DNA of 38,853 bases from Xanthoparmelia taractica (taxonomy: Eukaryota; Ascomycota; Lecanoromycetes; Lecanorales; Parmeliaceae): positions 1-38,853 of the forward strand of contig JANQBS010000333.1 of NCBI GenBank assembly GCA_033085395.1, read 5' to 3'. Below the pieces are notes generated by a model, which was given only the letters and a program-made list of their open reading frames with translations, did no database searches and was not told the DNA's origin. Made by a program: the position numbers and the translations under genes. Below are positions 23,061 to 34,206 of the stretch, piece after piece. The number at the start of each line of letters is the position of its first letter. Position 1 is the stretch's first letter.

Positions 23061-24112
23061 CGTTAAGAAGTAGAAAGGGGAGTTGGGGGGAGCGCATCAA
23101 CCGTTTAGGCAGCGTGGCGCGGGCAAAGAGGCCTTGGTGTAAAAGGTGCTTAAAATGGCGTTTAAGTATGCCGAAAACGACGACCTTTTTACCCGGATAA
23201 TAATATTCTTTTTTCTTCGCCCGTTTTTATATTATCTTATTGTACTTCGTAAATAGAAAGAGTTGTATTAAATATAGAAATGTATATATATGTGTGTGAC
23301 TTCTTTATTTTATACTAGTGATGTAGATAACCCTACTAAAAGACACTAGTCTGGATAGGTGTCCTTTATCACCTTACCCAAGCAACTCCATTCAAATGCT
23401 TCTTAGCAAGGCGTCGCCACCAAGCCAGAAGGCCACATGTGCTGTCCTTAGATAAAAACCCTCTACAACAACATTCGCACGGCCCGTATTATACGTCCAA
23501 ACTCGAAGACGCTGACCCTGATGTAGAACCGTCGGAAGGAAACCCCAAAACCCCCTCTGGTGGTGGAGGCAAAATAGTCCAAAACCTCCCGAATTGTAGA
23601 ATATCCTAAGCATAGAGGCGTGGCGGGAAGGTATACGATTTGGCAAGCCACGTGATACCCCTAGCTCCCCCACGACACGGTGTGTTGAATAGATAACCCC
23701 TCCTCCTGGGGATACCACTCTCATTCGTTTGCGACCTTCTCGTAGTTCGTGACGTTATGGAGACTGGCTTCAAGCCTCAGATAACTCTTAAGAACCCCCG
23801 GTGCAACGGCCCACGTTACACCTCAAACGATAGAGTATTTTCTTTTCCTCCGGAACTTGACGAAGAGATCGAGGACTCTGAAGATTGATGGCGATAAAAT
23901 AGGTCGGCGGCTTGGAATATCAGGCGTAATCGTAGTCGGGACGACAGTCGAACAGGGCTGTTAGATCTACTAAGCACTTCACCTTCGACGGCTTCGCTAT
24001 GCAGATATCGTGCTTGAGATCGTCGGTGCCGTCATCGATATCGTCGGTTGTCGTGTGAGATCGTTTGGCTCTCCTACAGCTGTCCCTGTAGAAGGTTCGT
24101 AGCCAGCACCAC
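23061..24112. other. Unassigned mid-GC stretch
   Basis: From about 23060 to 23200 and again from 23380 to 24112 the sequence has normal CA/TG content and near 50 percent GC, between two AT-rich parts. The longest open frames (110 codons on the minus strand at 23392-23724; 73 codons at 23920-24141) show no domain I recognise and no splice pattern that extends them. It may be the edge of a mobile element or a decayed gene. Confidence 0.4.
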
Positions 24113-24564
24113 GTACTCGTATTCCCTTGGATATGCAACACCCTGGGATATGCAACATTAGGGCTAGGGCTAGCACCACTAAAATGCTTAAATTCTTACT
24201 TAAATCGATATTATCTTAGTATATAACAATCTTTTTTTCTTGATAGTAAGTCTAGATCTCTATAGATGTAGATAATTAATTTAAAAAATTAGAGTCTAAT
24301 AGATATATTAGATTTATCTAATCTAATTCTAGCTCTAAGATCGATATTAGGGCTAGGGCTTTATTCGAATATTCTAATAAATTTCTATATTATCTTAATA
24401 TAATCTAGTTTTTCTTTATTAAGAGTAAGAACAAGATATCTAAAGAATTTAATCTATTGATTAGAATAATTTATCTAGATATATCTAGTAGAAATAATAA
24501 GAAGAAGAGGAAATTTGAAACTAGCCCTAGCCCTAATGTTGCATATCCCAGGGAATACGAGTAC
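24113..24564. mobile_element. 452-base element with 44-base terminal inverted repeats
   Basis: Left end 24113-24173 and right end 24521-24564 are inverted copies. Both read, from outside in, GTACTCGTATTCCCT, then GGGATATGCAACATT, then AGGGCTAGGGCTAG. The left copy carries an extra 17-base duplication (TGGATATGCAACACCCT). The AT-rich interior is itself a degenerate direct repeat: the part from about 24158 resembles the part from 24345, each opening with ATTAGGGCTAGGGCT. There is no coding capacity. This is a MITE-like or fold-back non-autonomous element. The flanking target duplication cannot be fixed because the TIR boundary is uncertain. Confidence 0.7.
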
Positions 24565-25227
24565 AGGTAGATCTCGCAACTGGCCAATGTGTATATATAT
24601 AAATTAATTCGTTTGACAGTTTTGTTTGCAGTGTATTTTTATCCCCACCCCATCTAAGGCTTTCCAATTACGTGAAATAAAGAGGGTTGGCACTTTTAGG
24701 CTCTCTGCAATACGAATCATAAATTAAGGCTGCAGCCACTATTTCGTTCCAAATTGGCTGCATCCGCGGGACTAGATGCCGATCAACCGGCCAGAAATGG
24801 CGTCCTCGATATCTCGTCTTTAGTGTCAAGAGCGGTAGACTCGAGGATCTCGGCGCCAGGACTTTGTGTGCCTCCCCAATCTCCGTGAGTGAGTGAGTGA
24901 GTAATAGCTCGGGGTCTAGAGATCCATTTTGAAGGTTTTGATTACTTATTCTTTACAGGCAGCTTTGGGTGTGGGGAGGGAGGGCGGGGCAAATGCAGGT
25001 TTGGGGCGAAGTGATCAGTCGAGGGTTTGGGAGAAAGGAAGAAGATGACGACCTGCATTCTAATAGCGATGTTGACAAGGAAAGATATCAGACATACATG
25101 GATTTCTGTCAGAGGTCTATGTTTTTATCACTTGAAAGCTATCAGCTGATTTTTTTTGCTACGATACACCCTATTCTTGCTAAAGTACAATTTCCCCTCT
25201 AATTGATATCACACCATCTTGAAACTG
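24565..25227. other. Intergenic, no gene seen
   Basis: Mixed composition without supported genes. A short GTGA tandem run lies at about 24885-24902. The open frame at 24969-25202 (plus, 77 codons) has no recognisable feature and overlaps the probable 3' region of the P450 gene on the other strand. Confidence 0.45.
24885..24902. repeat. GTGA microsatellite
   Basis: About four and a half uninterrupted GTGA units. Confidence 0.8.
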
Positions 25228-27354
25228 CTACGTCCCACGTTCGCGGAATTGCAACTCAGTACTCACATATGGAATTACCGCAGATCGCCACGAGAAGTTG
25301 AGCTTGACTCCCGCACCGTCGTCTGCGAATCTGAGATCGTAATTCAGGAGGATGTGCGCGATGATCGTTTTCTCGACGTGTGCGGCATAGAACCTTCCTG
25401 GACTGGAAAGGAGCAAGAGAATTCAGCATGGATGGGTGGAGAAACTTTCAAAGAACAAAGAAAGTGAGAGTCTTACCAAGCACGTCTACCATATCCCCAG
25501 ATAGGGAATTTCGTTTCGACGTCGGTGAATTTGGCCACTGAGCCTCTTCGGGAAGCCTCGACGAAGCGATAGCCGTCAAATGCCGTTGCGTTGGAGTAAT
25601 TGCTCTCATCCTTCATGATAGCACGCATCGGGATGCAAGCAACATCGCCGACGTCAACGGAGAGACCGTCGCTGAAAGTGTAAGGCGCGATTGCCTTGCG
25701 GCGTAATGAGACTGTCAACGGGTTAATCAACGAGCGCAGGATTGCGACGCTCGGTCTAGTCGTTGCTTTGGACACCTACTTGAATCAGAGGGACTGAATC
25801 GTGCCGATTCTTTAAGAAAACTGTCGAGTAAGAACATTCTCTCAAAGGGATCCCCTGTTTCGTTTTCCTTGCACCGTAAGCTGATCTCCTCACGCAACAG
25901 TTCAATGTACTCAGGATGTCTACAGAGGTCGTAGAGTGCATAGACAATTGCCTGAGTATAGATTTTAGTGAAAATCAACAACTACGGCTGGGAACTGATC
26001 TGACCATGGCTGGTTGATGGATCGATCCAAACCAAAGACCGAGTGTGACTTGCACAATCTTGGTCGCCGACCACGGATTTCGCTTTGGCGAGGACTCTAT
26101 CATCCACTGAAGAATATCCATCTAGAGGGGTCAATAAATGGAGAGGTTAGCGTATGGTCACATACCTGTTTGGAGTCTTGAGGATCCCCTTTCATGCGTT
26201 GCTCCACAACAGGGAGCAGAAACTTCACCAGATGCTTGACAGCACGACCACGTCGCATCATGATGGACGCTACAACACTTTTGTGGGTTAATTCAAGTTT
26301 TCTGGATATGACTGTTTAGAAAAAGGCTTACGGAGCTAAGAAGGTGGGTGTGTAGCGCAAGACTTCGCTCGTTGAAACCACATCCTCGGGGTACTGGAGG
26401 AGAGCCTTCAAATAATCTTGATCACTGGCTGCTTGGCGTCAATGCTGCTACCGATCCAAATTATAGCACAAACATACTCAAGTCTTTCCCGAAGAAAACC
26501 ATACTGTTTGTTGTTCGAATGAGATTTTTGACCATGGGAAAAGTTCGAATACTGGTCCATTCTGTTGAACTTCAGACACCGGTCTAACAGGGACTAATCT
26601 TCACAATATACTACTCACCATTGAAAATGTTCCCTCTAGATGTGAGTTCGGCCGCAAAAGTATCGACGATTGTTTGGTGAATGGTTGAATGCAAATTGGG
26701 AAGGTGTGATCTCAATAAGCTTCCCACGACGCGGAAATGGATGTTGCCATTGGCGTTGCGTACTTCATGCACAATCAAGCCGTCCATTGTGTACTTGAAT
26801 TGCATCATCTACTCTCGTGCGAGTTATAAGCGATCCATAAAGAGTGAAAGCGACATGGAACTAACGTCTTTTGCAAGAGCATGGAGGGAAAGCCGATCTT
26901 CAGGCGCCTCACTCAGTTCTTTAATGTGCTTCTCAGAAGATACGTGAACATAGTAGTTTTCCGGAGTCGGCAAGGTGAAGGGAACGTTGGCAACCTTCCC
27001 AATGATCAGTCTCTATGGTTTGTACTCTTATACATATTCGGAACCACCATATCCACTCACATAATGTTGGTCAAGTATCTGCGGAGCAGAGAAGAGGTAA
27101 TAATAGCTACGCATCCATTCTGGAAAGACCATCGAACATGACTCGACAAATGCACTTTTCTGATATGTAAATCACGGTCAGCAATACATATCTCTAACAT
27201 TCAATGACAAGACTTCCACGCCAACCTGATGATAATTCATGCTTCGAAAAGTCTTCTTGAACCTCCATACGAGCCAAAATAGCACAGACAAGCTCGCAAG
27301 GCGGAAGAAAGCGGTACCCTCAACACCAGGGTGGAGAATGGCAGTGGTCACCAT
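25228..27354 (-). CDS. Cytochrome P450 monooxygenase, 11 exons
   Basis: Exons, from the start: 27354-27199, 27159-27061, 27012-26866, 26808-26619, 26561-26478, 26428-26332, 26277-26166, 26121-26005, 25951-25780, 25711-25477 and 25402-25228. They join in frame to 527 residues, the usual P450 length. The first intron is 39 bases with a GTTAGA donor, or 66 bases if a GTTGGC donor at 27225 is used (9 residues fewer). An N-terminal membrane anchor (FFRLASLSVLFWLVW) is followed by a PTPENYYVHVSS beta-1 region. The I-helix is atypical (LWFGSIHQPAM, no acid-Thr pair). The ExxR motif is E382-S-A-R385. The FDGYRF (PERF-like) motif follows. The heme loop WGYGRRACPGRF places Cys470, whose codon is split by the last intron (25403-25476). 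This type acts in fungal terpenoid and other secondary metabolism. All exons are open, so it is probably functional. Substrate unknown. Confidence 0.88.
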
Positions 27355-28762
27355 CTCGAGCGTCTGAAAAATATCGAAGGGTGTCGATCTGAAAAATGTA
27401 CAACAGTGATGACAAAGCCCGGCCTTTTGGAACACAAAGTAAGAGAAGAATATGCAGTAATCACAGAAGATGGAAGGGTTGACAAGTTAAGTACAAACAG
27501 TCTCTTATGCTCACTAGATCAGGCTTCCACTCTTTTGGCCGTGAAAGAGGACGTTTAGTTACCTTGAGGAGTACACCGCGGGGCTCTACAGTCTTTCTTG
27601 CAATTACCCTACCGGAGTGTCCCAGCTGACACAGCCATTGCTCCGTGCGGTTGAAAGTAATGTGCCCATATCTGTATCTGATCTACAAAAGATACAGCGG
27701 CCTAGCACGGATGTGCGAGCAAGACAAGCATTTGCGGCGTCTGGAGGATGCATTCGTGGAAGGTGTTGAATTGGGTAATCAAAGATACGCTTGGTAAGCC
27801 CTCTCATAGTCTGGACGCGTGAGATCTGTTCTGTTTGGCTTTCTGTTTCTAACAGCCGAAAAGAAGCCCCTGCTGCCTTGTGGCCCGGGTTATTGATAAT
27901 GGGCTTGTCTCATCAGTCTGACCCGCAGCTGATGCACTCCTCTATTTTCAAGTCCGTAGTGGTATGCGAGTTAAGCCAATACGCAGTCTGCTCCTCTAAC
28001 CTCCACGTTCAATTTGCTATAAAAAATTTTGGGAGGATCAAAAGGATTTTTACTCCAGCCAGTGGGAGGAACGGGGCGTATTTTACCTTGATTACCGAAC
28101 CAATCGGCGCATACATTTGGCTTTCTTTCTGAAAATTTAATAGCCTTGCAATATTTCGAGGCTGAATATCTGCATGCGAATAACTCCGCCGCAAGCAACG
28201 CCAAGAATCATTGAATGATGCCATGCTAATAAGGTTTCATAGATAGGATGTAGAGGTACATGGAGAAAATGCATTAAGCTATGGAAGAGGTGCGTAAGTG
28301 GGGGTTTAAATCTTTCCCATTACTTCCTTCGGAGATTAATTAGTACCTCTACCGCTCGAAATTTTAAGCCAAGTACCTTCGCTCAGCGGGTATGAGAACA
28401 CTCGCTCTCCCATGCTGTGTATTACATAACCTTCGGGAAGTGATCGTGGTAACCGAGCAGTGACTGGTCATAAGGTCTAAAGGTCCAGAGAGTCTGGTAT
28501 AGGATGCTGTAACCAATTCTTCCGGTTTACTCTCGAGTTGCCAAGTCCTTATAAGTTGCATTGCCTGGAGAACTGCCAAGCATAGCGATCTATTGACCTA
28601 ATGACCTATTGGCTGTACGCCTGGACACCAGAAGTACTCTCAAGAGATCTTACGCAAAGAACGGTGCACAAGGTGGCTCTCGTAACCTTCTGATAGCATC
28701 ACTCGGCGACACTTGGACCTGAAGAACCAGTCCTTGAATAGTTTTCAATCAAGTTTCGCCTG
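27355..28762. other. Unassigned region upstream of the P450
   Basis: 1.4 kb of balanced composition holding the P450 promoter and unidentified sequence. On the minus strand, partial frames at 28224-28100 (ADIQPRNIARLLNFQKESQMYAPIG, then a possible GTAAAA donor) and 27880-27780 (ending TRPDYERAYQAYL) look exon-like, and an open frame runs at 27807-27604. I could not join them into a continuous protein or match them to a family. Either a small multi-exon gene or a decayed one. Confidence 0.35.
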
Positions 28763-30270
28763 CTAATGAAATGCTATGGGCGAGAAAAAAATACTGCGGC
28801 CCCAGAATTGACGTACGACCAGCCACACAATGATTGGGAACATTTGCAGTTTTCCCGTAAGTCCTGCAAGAGCATACACCATCCAGATCGTCATGATCGC
28901 AAACCATAGTGTGGCCTTGGGAAGCAGGTAGTCAATGCTGAGGCCACATGCAGCCGAATGCGGGCCATTCAGGCTATGCTTGCCCTCCAGTTCAGCGCAT
29001 GGCGGGAAAAACCAAATTATTTGGGATTTCAAGATCTCTTCCACCACCAAAATTATAATCAACTGGGTGGTCGTTTCGTCAGGTCGAAGCGGCGGTACAC
29101 TGTAGTCTACACCGTTGCACTGGGTCCAAGGATGGAAGGCCACGATGAGTGGATACTCAATGGCGAAGCTCAACCCCAGGGCCAGTTCCGTCATATGTGA
29201 AGGGTGTGGCCCAAACCCCCGTCTCGGACTTGTTGTCTTCGTAGAGCGAAATTGTCGAGATAGCCTTGGTACAACGCCTGCGTATAGGAACCAACGGAAT
29301 AGATAAGTCAATTCATATGACCAGAACATAGTAATGCCTGTGGAACCCACAACAGCCGTAAGTAGTTGCTCATAGCAGCATCGTTTCGAGGCTAACGTAC
29401 CAGGAGCAACGAAATCACATTCCCAGAAGTCGATCCACGTATTTTCAAGTGCAGTTCTATTGCGTAGGTGTTGGTAGCTTTCGTCATACATGGTCTGGCT
29501 ATGTCCTGAGTATCTTTGGGTTTTGTAGTAGAGAACTCAGATCCTGCACAGGGGCACCGTTGAATATCATGACTCTGGAGCAGAGAAGGTGTGAAATGAT
29601 ACGAAAAGGATGGCTACGCGATGAAGTAGCCTTGTCTCCCATGTCAAGCGCGGGTGCAAGTACTCAAAGGTATCTTACTTCGTAGGGCTACCTCTGAACA
29701 TGTCGCGCAAAGACGTCTACTTTGTTGAAAGGAATCCTTGATTGGAAACTATCTAGGGGGCATGACAGCCTATATGTACATGAATGGTGACACTAGTGCA
29801 TAGAGGTATGTACCACCCCTGAAAAGGGGTGGCTGGAATGGCTGGAAATGAGGTCGCTTGATATTGCCTCACAACATACTTGAGTCCAGACATAGTCAGA
29901 TCATGATTTTTAATTAGTGCGGCAGACGTTGTCCTACTATATTCTAATTGCATTGGTGTAAAAAGCGCTGCGAGGACAATGCCTCGCAAGGAGTTTGGCA
30001 ATCAAGGATGCTGACTTGCATCAAGATATTTAGAAATGCGCCTCCCAGATTTGAGCTGAATGTTGACTGAAACACAGCTCCGCTATCTTGTATAGGCTGC
30101 GTGAGGCTGCGTGGAGGGACTCTTTAGATACAGGACGTTTGTCGGTGCATAGTATGGGTACATAGGATGAACGAAGCGTAGCTTGAGACAAATGCCCAAA
30201 TCGAATCCGGATTGACTAGAAAAGGAAGCTGTAGGGGTGAGGCGCATACAGCATGATAACCATATGATGA
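28763..30270 (-). CDS. Probable MBOAT/wax-synthase-like membrane O-acyltransferase (exons incomplete)
   Basis: The longest frame (29491-28763) codes for at least four hydrophobic segments. An intron with a GTACGT donor and CACAG acceptor probably lies at about 29401-29338 inside it, joining ...FWECDFVAPG to ITMFWSYELTYLFRWFL. Residue spacing of FWSYELTYLFR matches the fungal wax-synthase-type motif FWGxxWHQxxR, but Trp-His-Gln are replaced by Leu-Thr-Tyr. Further on, QIIWFF...LEG and LPKATLWFAIMTIWMVYAL resemble the family's C-terminal helices. Upstream, an exon-like piece at about 30235-30130 (VNPDSIWAFVSSYASFILCTH) could be the N-terminal part, and a piece with NSLRG lies at about 29995. 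I could not complete the N-terminal exon chain. It is either a divergent acyltransferase or a decaying gene. Such enzymes acetylate terpenoid hydroxyls in fungal clusters. Confidence 0.4.
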
Positions 30271-31131
30271 TATGATGATACAAGTATTGGCGCACGAATT
30301 GAATTCGTGAAAAGCAAGTCAAGGTGGGAGTTCGGGAGAGCCTAGTCTGTAGATAGTGATATTTTAATCCAATTTTAATTCACCAATAATCGGTCGAAGT
30401 TGATCATCTTAATATCATTAGAAAAGAGAAGTGAGCACGGGGAAAGAAGATCATGACCTCGTGCATCCATAACTTAGATATTAGTAAGATGCATACATTA
30501 GTGCTGACTGCGCCGACGGGGTCCCAAGTGATCACGGAAGGGATGGATGCCGCGGGATTGGTGACAGAAGCGGAGGGAATACTGAGGGGGGGTTTTTTTT
30601 TTTGGAGATGAACGTAATCGCATAAAATGCACCTCGGGCGGAGGGAAGATAAGGGATTTATTTCCCTGCAAATGCTAATGGCGAAAGCGGACTTGACCTG
30701 CATGCTTCAGCTTTCATAAGAGTTAGGGTCTTCCTTTTTTTAGATTGATGTAAATTTCCTTGGAAATTCTGCTTAGGAATAGATTTAGTGGCCGAGGCTG
30801 GGTGGCGGCTAGATACCTTATTATTACTTTATTCCGTGTGTGATATAGAGTAAAGTACGAGTAGACGGGACTTATTTTGACTTGTATCAAGGTACACACC
30901 TACTGTAATTGGATTGGCGCTGATCGTAAGAGAAGGTGCCTCGTTACTGGTCATTTGTTGTTCGGTACTGCGTCGCGTAGTAAAATTGATTACACGAACA
31001 CTTAAACTTAAAAATTACACACGAATAATACTTTAGTGTAATCCGTATTGCATACCGCCAAGTTCCTTGCCCACTTTTGTCGGCTGACTTCCGGTTGAAC
31101 AACCTTTAAAAGTTGCGAACTCAGTTCCAAA
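30271..31131. other. Intergenic, upstream of the Erg26-like gene
   Basis: About 860 bases with no supported coding region. A G-run/T-run junction lies at about 30587-30602. The proximal part should hold the promoter of the gene at 31132. The open frame at 30703-30404 (minus) has no recognisable feature. Confidence 0.45.
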
Positions 31132-32244
31132 ATGCGTCCTGAACTGGGTCCGGTACTCGTGGTGGGTGGCTGCGGGTTTCTAGGCCATCGCATTGTTTCC
31201 CGCCTTCGCGAATCTGCTGCTCTCGAGATCTGGGTCCTTGACCTTGACACTGAGCACAACCGCTTCCATCATGTATCTTATTGCGACGGTGATATCACAT
31301 CCTACTCGGATATCCAAGCTGCTCTTCAGAAAATCAAGCCTCGAACCATCATTCACACTGCCTCCCCCAACGTCCTGACCGAACATCCTAACTTCGCCAC
31401 GAGAAAAGCTCTATACGAGAAGGTCAATATCTTAGGCACGCAGAACTTGATTGAATGTGCTGGCAAATCTGGGTCTGTGAAGGCATTTGTCTACACGTCT
31501 AGTGCCTCCGTGGTTCATGACAGCATCAATGATCTTTTCGAAGCCGACGAGAGCTTGCCGGTCCTACAAACTCCACAGCAAACAGAGATTTATTCTCATA
31601 CAAAGGGAGTCGCAGAGAACATTGTGCTTGCAGCCAATCGAAATTATGGCTCTATGCTCACAACGGCGATACGCCCTACAAGCATGTTCGGCGAGGATGA
31701 TGCGGGATGGATACCGAATCTGCTCAATATCTACAAGACAGGCAAGACCAATATCCAGCTAGGGAACAACTCCGCCCAGATAGATCTCTTATACGTGGGC
31801 AACTCTGCGGATGCACATATTCTAGCTGCCGAGACGCTATATAAGATGCACGAAGAGACTCCGCATAGCGAGCGCGTCGACGGCGAAGCCTTCTTTGTGA
31901 CCAACGATGAGCATTATCGTTTCTGGGATTTTGCGCGAGCTGTGTGGCATGCTGCAGGTGATCGCAGCGATCCAAAGCGCGTGTGGGTCATTCCCAAAGA
32001 CATGGGGTTAATCATGGCGACTTTTATTGAATGGATTTTCTGGCTCGTCTTCTGGGGTTCGAAAGAGCCACAGTTTACCAGACGGAAGATCAAACACACC
32101 TGCATGAATAGGACCTTCCGCATCGACAAAGCCAAGAGCAGACTGGGTTACGTTCCTGAAGTGAGTATGAAAGAGGGTATCGAGAGGGGCGTGAAATGGT
32201 TCTTGGAGGTAGAAGCACAAGACCAAAGCAAAAAACAACTTTGA
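31132..32244 (+). CDS. Erg26-like 3-beta-hydroxysteroid dehydrogenase / sterol-4-carboxylate 3-dehydrogenase
   Basis: An intronless frame of 370 residues. The extended short-chain dehydrogenase fold is clear: NAD(P)-binding GGCGFLG at residues 12-18, acidic D37 after the second beta strand, VYTSSASVV with the catalytic Ser region at about 120-128, and Y154-S-H-T-K158. The downstream IRPTSMFGEDD and LLYVGNSADAHILAAE segments are characteristic of the 3-beta-HSD/Erg26 family. A hydrophobic stretch near residues 283-305 (IMATFIEWIFWLVFWG) would anchor it to the ER. Erg26 oxidises and decarboxylates 4-alpha-carboxysterols. Cluster paralogues do the same on triterpenoids and meroterpenoids. The sequence alone does not show whether this is the housekeeping enzyme or a paralogue. 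An ERG28-like gene lies 2.2 kb downstream. Confidence 0.9.
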   Translation: MRPELGPVLVVGGCGFLGHRIVSRLRESAALEIWVLDLDTEHNRFHHVSYCDGDITSYSDIQAALQKIKPRTIIHTASPNVLTEHPNFATRKALYEKVNILGTQNLIECAGKSGSVKAFVYTSSASVVHDSINDLFEADESLPVLQTPQQTEIYSHTKGVAENIVLAANRNYGSMLTTAIRPTSMFGEDDAGWIPNLLNIYKTGKTNIQLGNNSAQIDLLYVGNSADAHILAAETLYKMHEETPHSERVDGEAFFVTNDEHYRFWDFARAVWHAAGDRSDPKRVWVIPKDMGLIMATFIEWIFWLVFWGSKEPQFTRRKIKHTCMNRTFRIDKAKSRLGYVPEVSMKEGIERGVKWFLEVEAQDQSKKQL

Positions 32245-32766
32245 CCGTGTACGATACGTGGGAATTGGGCGTGGTAACGTAAGAACGATGATGTTCGATA
32301 GCTACCTGGATCAATTGCTATAGAGCACAATGGGCACATTGCTTAACGTAGCCTTCTGCCACGTACGTCGAGATGATCACCACCTTTCCAAACAATGATC
32401 TGCGGTACCTGTTATCCATACTTTCAGGATTTCAATACCAGCAATAGGAAACCAAGAAAGGCAAAAATACTGCATATTTAACCTCAAAACTAATGCACTG
32501 TTGTCAGCTTACTGTGCAGCAAGGCTGAGAACCAGTATCAAGGCCAGACATGCGAACGCAACCATGCGGTGCAACCTTGCATTACTCTGCATGAGGGATC
32601 CTGTGGGTGTGCAATCATTCCTCTTTTCCATTAATACAGGCGCTACAAGCAGCAGACAATGCTCGTCCATCTACCTTCTAACTCACAATTTCTGCGCTCA
32701 ACCCCTTCCCGATCGTTGACCAGCAGTTCTTGCGCCTAAAAGTCATACAAACCGCTTGATTTCGCA
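32245..32766. other. Intergenic
   Basis: About 520 bases between two plus-strand genes. It should hold the 3' end of the dehydrogenase gene and the promoter of the rhodopsin-like gene. Nothing else stands out. Confidence 0.5.
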
Positions 32767-34206
32767 ATGACTTCACAACAGATCCCAGATCTGTCCAAGC
32801 TTCCGGGTCTCAAGCCGCCTCCGGGGATCAAGCCAGATTTCCAGCATCCCGGCGGCATCGGGACCACAATAATAGTAGTCAATGCCGTTTTCCTCGGGCT
32901 CATGGTCATCTGTCTCGCCGCACGGATCTACGTGAAGACTTGCGTAATTCGAGCGTTCTGGTGGGACGACGGTGGGTAACCCATGCCCTATACCTTTATT
33001 CGCGCTAACAGCAAGTAGCTATGATAGTACTCGGTGCCGTAAGCAGACACTCAAGATTTGGCCCGAGCAGGAAAAGCTGATTGGCCTCCGCTTAGATGGG
33101 TTCTTTTGTTCACTCAGTTCTGGTTATGTACCGTAGGGATTAGACCTCAGGAACTGAGTGGAAGAGCGCGGACTGATGGACGAGATAGAGACGAAGTTTG
33201 GAGTGGGAAGGCATCAGTGGAACGTCCCACTCTCACATTTCACTCCATCCTTCATTCACGTGAGTCAAGATCGCTGCCAATGAGGTCTAGGCTGACCAAA
33301 CGTCCTCAACCAGACCTTGACCGCAGGAGACATAGTCTATGACCCAACAGTCATGTTCATCAAGCTCTCTATGATCCTACTATACCGTCGAATCTTCGCC
33401 ATCAATAAAACTATGAATTGGATCACATACGGACTCATAGCGTTCTTGCTTACCTTTTATGTCGTAGAACTCAGCTATGCCATTGCCGTGGAAGCGCTGT
33501 GTACAGCGGCGCCTCCTAATCCCAGCATCTGCTCCAACGAATACATAAATACAATATTCCAAGCATGTATTAACGTAATAACAGACCTCGTCTTACTGGG
33601 AATTCCGATCGCCATGGTCTTCAATCTTCAAATGCCATTGCAAAGAAAGATTCGAGTGAGCGCCATCTTTGGCATCGGTCTTCTGTAAGCGATCAGATAA
33701 TGCCTATTTGCCGGCCTAATTCTGACTGAAACAAGCGCCTGCGTAGCCGGACTTATACGTATGATCTATGTCATCAAGGACGCCCACAGTGGGGACGGAA
33801 CTTACATTGGCGGCTTCCTCTCCATATTCTCGTAAGACCCCCCTTTGCCTCGGTCTTCAACAGCCTAATGACCTGTAACAGCGCCATTGAAATCAACGTC
33901 GGTATTATTGCCGCCTGCCTGATAGCTTTACCACCACTGGTCAAAAGATATCCGTTTAAGTCTATCGGTAGTTGGTCACTCACTTCCCTAAGAAGTCGGT
34001 TGCTCAGGAGATCCGGGCGCAAGTCGGTAGGCTCGGACAAAAAGGCCACGGATGATTCGTTTGCTGGAGTCAGTCTGCACTTGCCCACTTCCGGTGGCTT
34101 CACCGAGCTCCGTGAGGCGCCAAAGTCGGAAGCGAGTACGGAAGAGAACTCGGGCGAGCGGGATATGGAGACAGGCCGTTATCATGCTGAAGGTTTCGGG
34201 GTGTGA
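32767..34206 (+). CDS. Rhodopsin-like (PTH11-type) seven-helix membrane protein
   Basis: Well-supported exons are 32767-32971, 33167-33259, 33314-33684, 33736-33831 and 33882-34206. Joining the first two in frame needs two tiny exons, best read as 33019-33038 (20 bases) and 33096-33122 (27 bases). The full chain gives 378 residues with in-frame GT...AG junctions. Helix 1 is IIVVNAVFLGLMVICLAARI, followed by WWDDAMIVLGA, then KFGVGRHQWNVPL, a helix with VMFIKLSMILLYRRIF, a Cys-containing loop (CTAAPPNPSIC), further helices, and AIEINVGIIAACLIALPPL. These are the conserved steps of the fungal rhodopsin-domain family, whose members resemble PTH11 receptors. A roughly 90-residue Ser/Glu-rich cytoplasmic tail ends the protein. 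Ligand unknown. The microexon part is less certain; if wrong, the gene may be damaged there. Confidence 0.8.

Noticed and set aside
23392..23724. A 110-codon minus-strand gene
   Set aside because: No domain, no splice-extended frame, and no orthologue I can recognise; kept only as part of an unassigned stretch.
24150..24175. Telomere-like TTAGGG/TAGGG repeats
   Set aside because: Only one TTAGGG followed by CTAGGG, present in both inverted ends of a small element; not a telomere array.
25228..27354. P450 as a pseudogene broken into many short frames
   Set aside because: Splicing at consistent GT...AG sites joins all pieces in frame to a full-length 527-residue protein with all core motifs except a typical I-helix.
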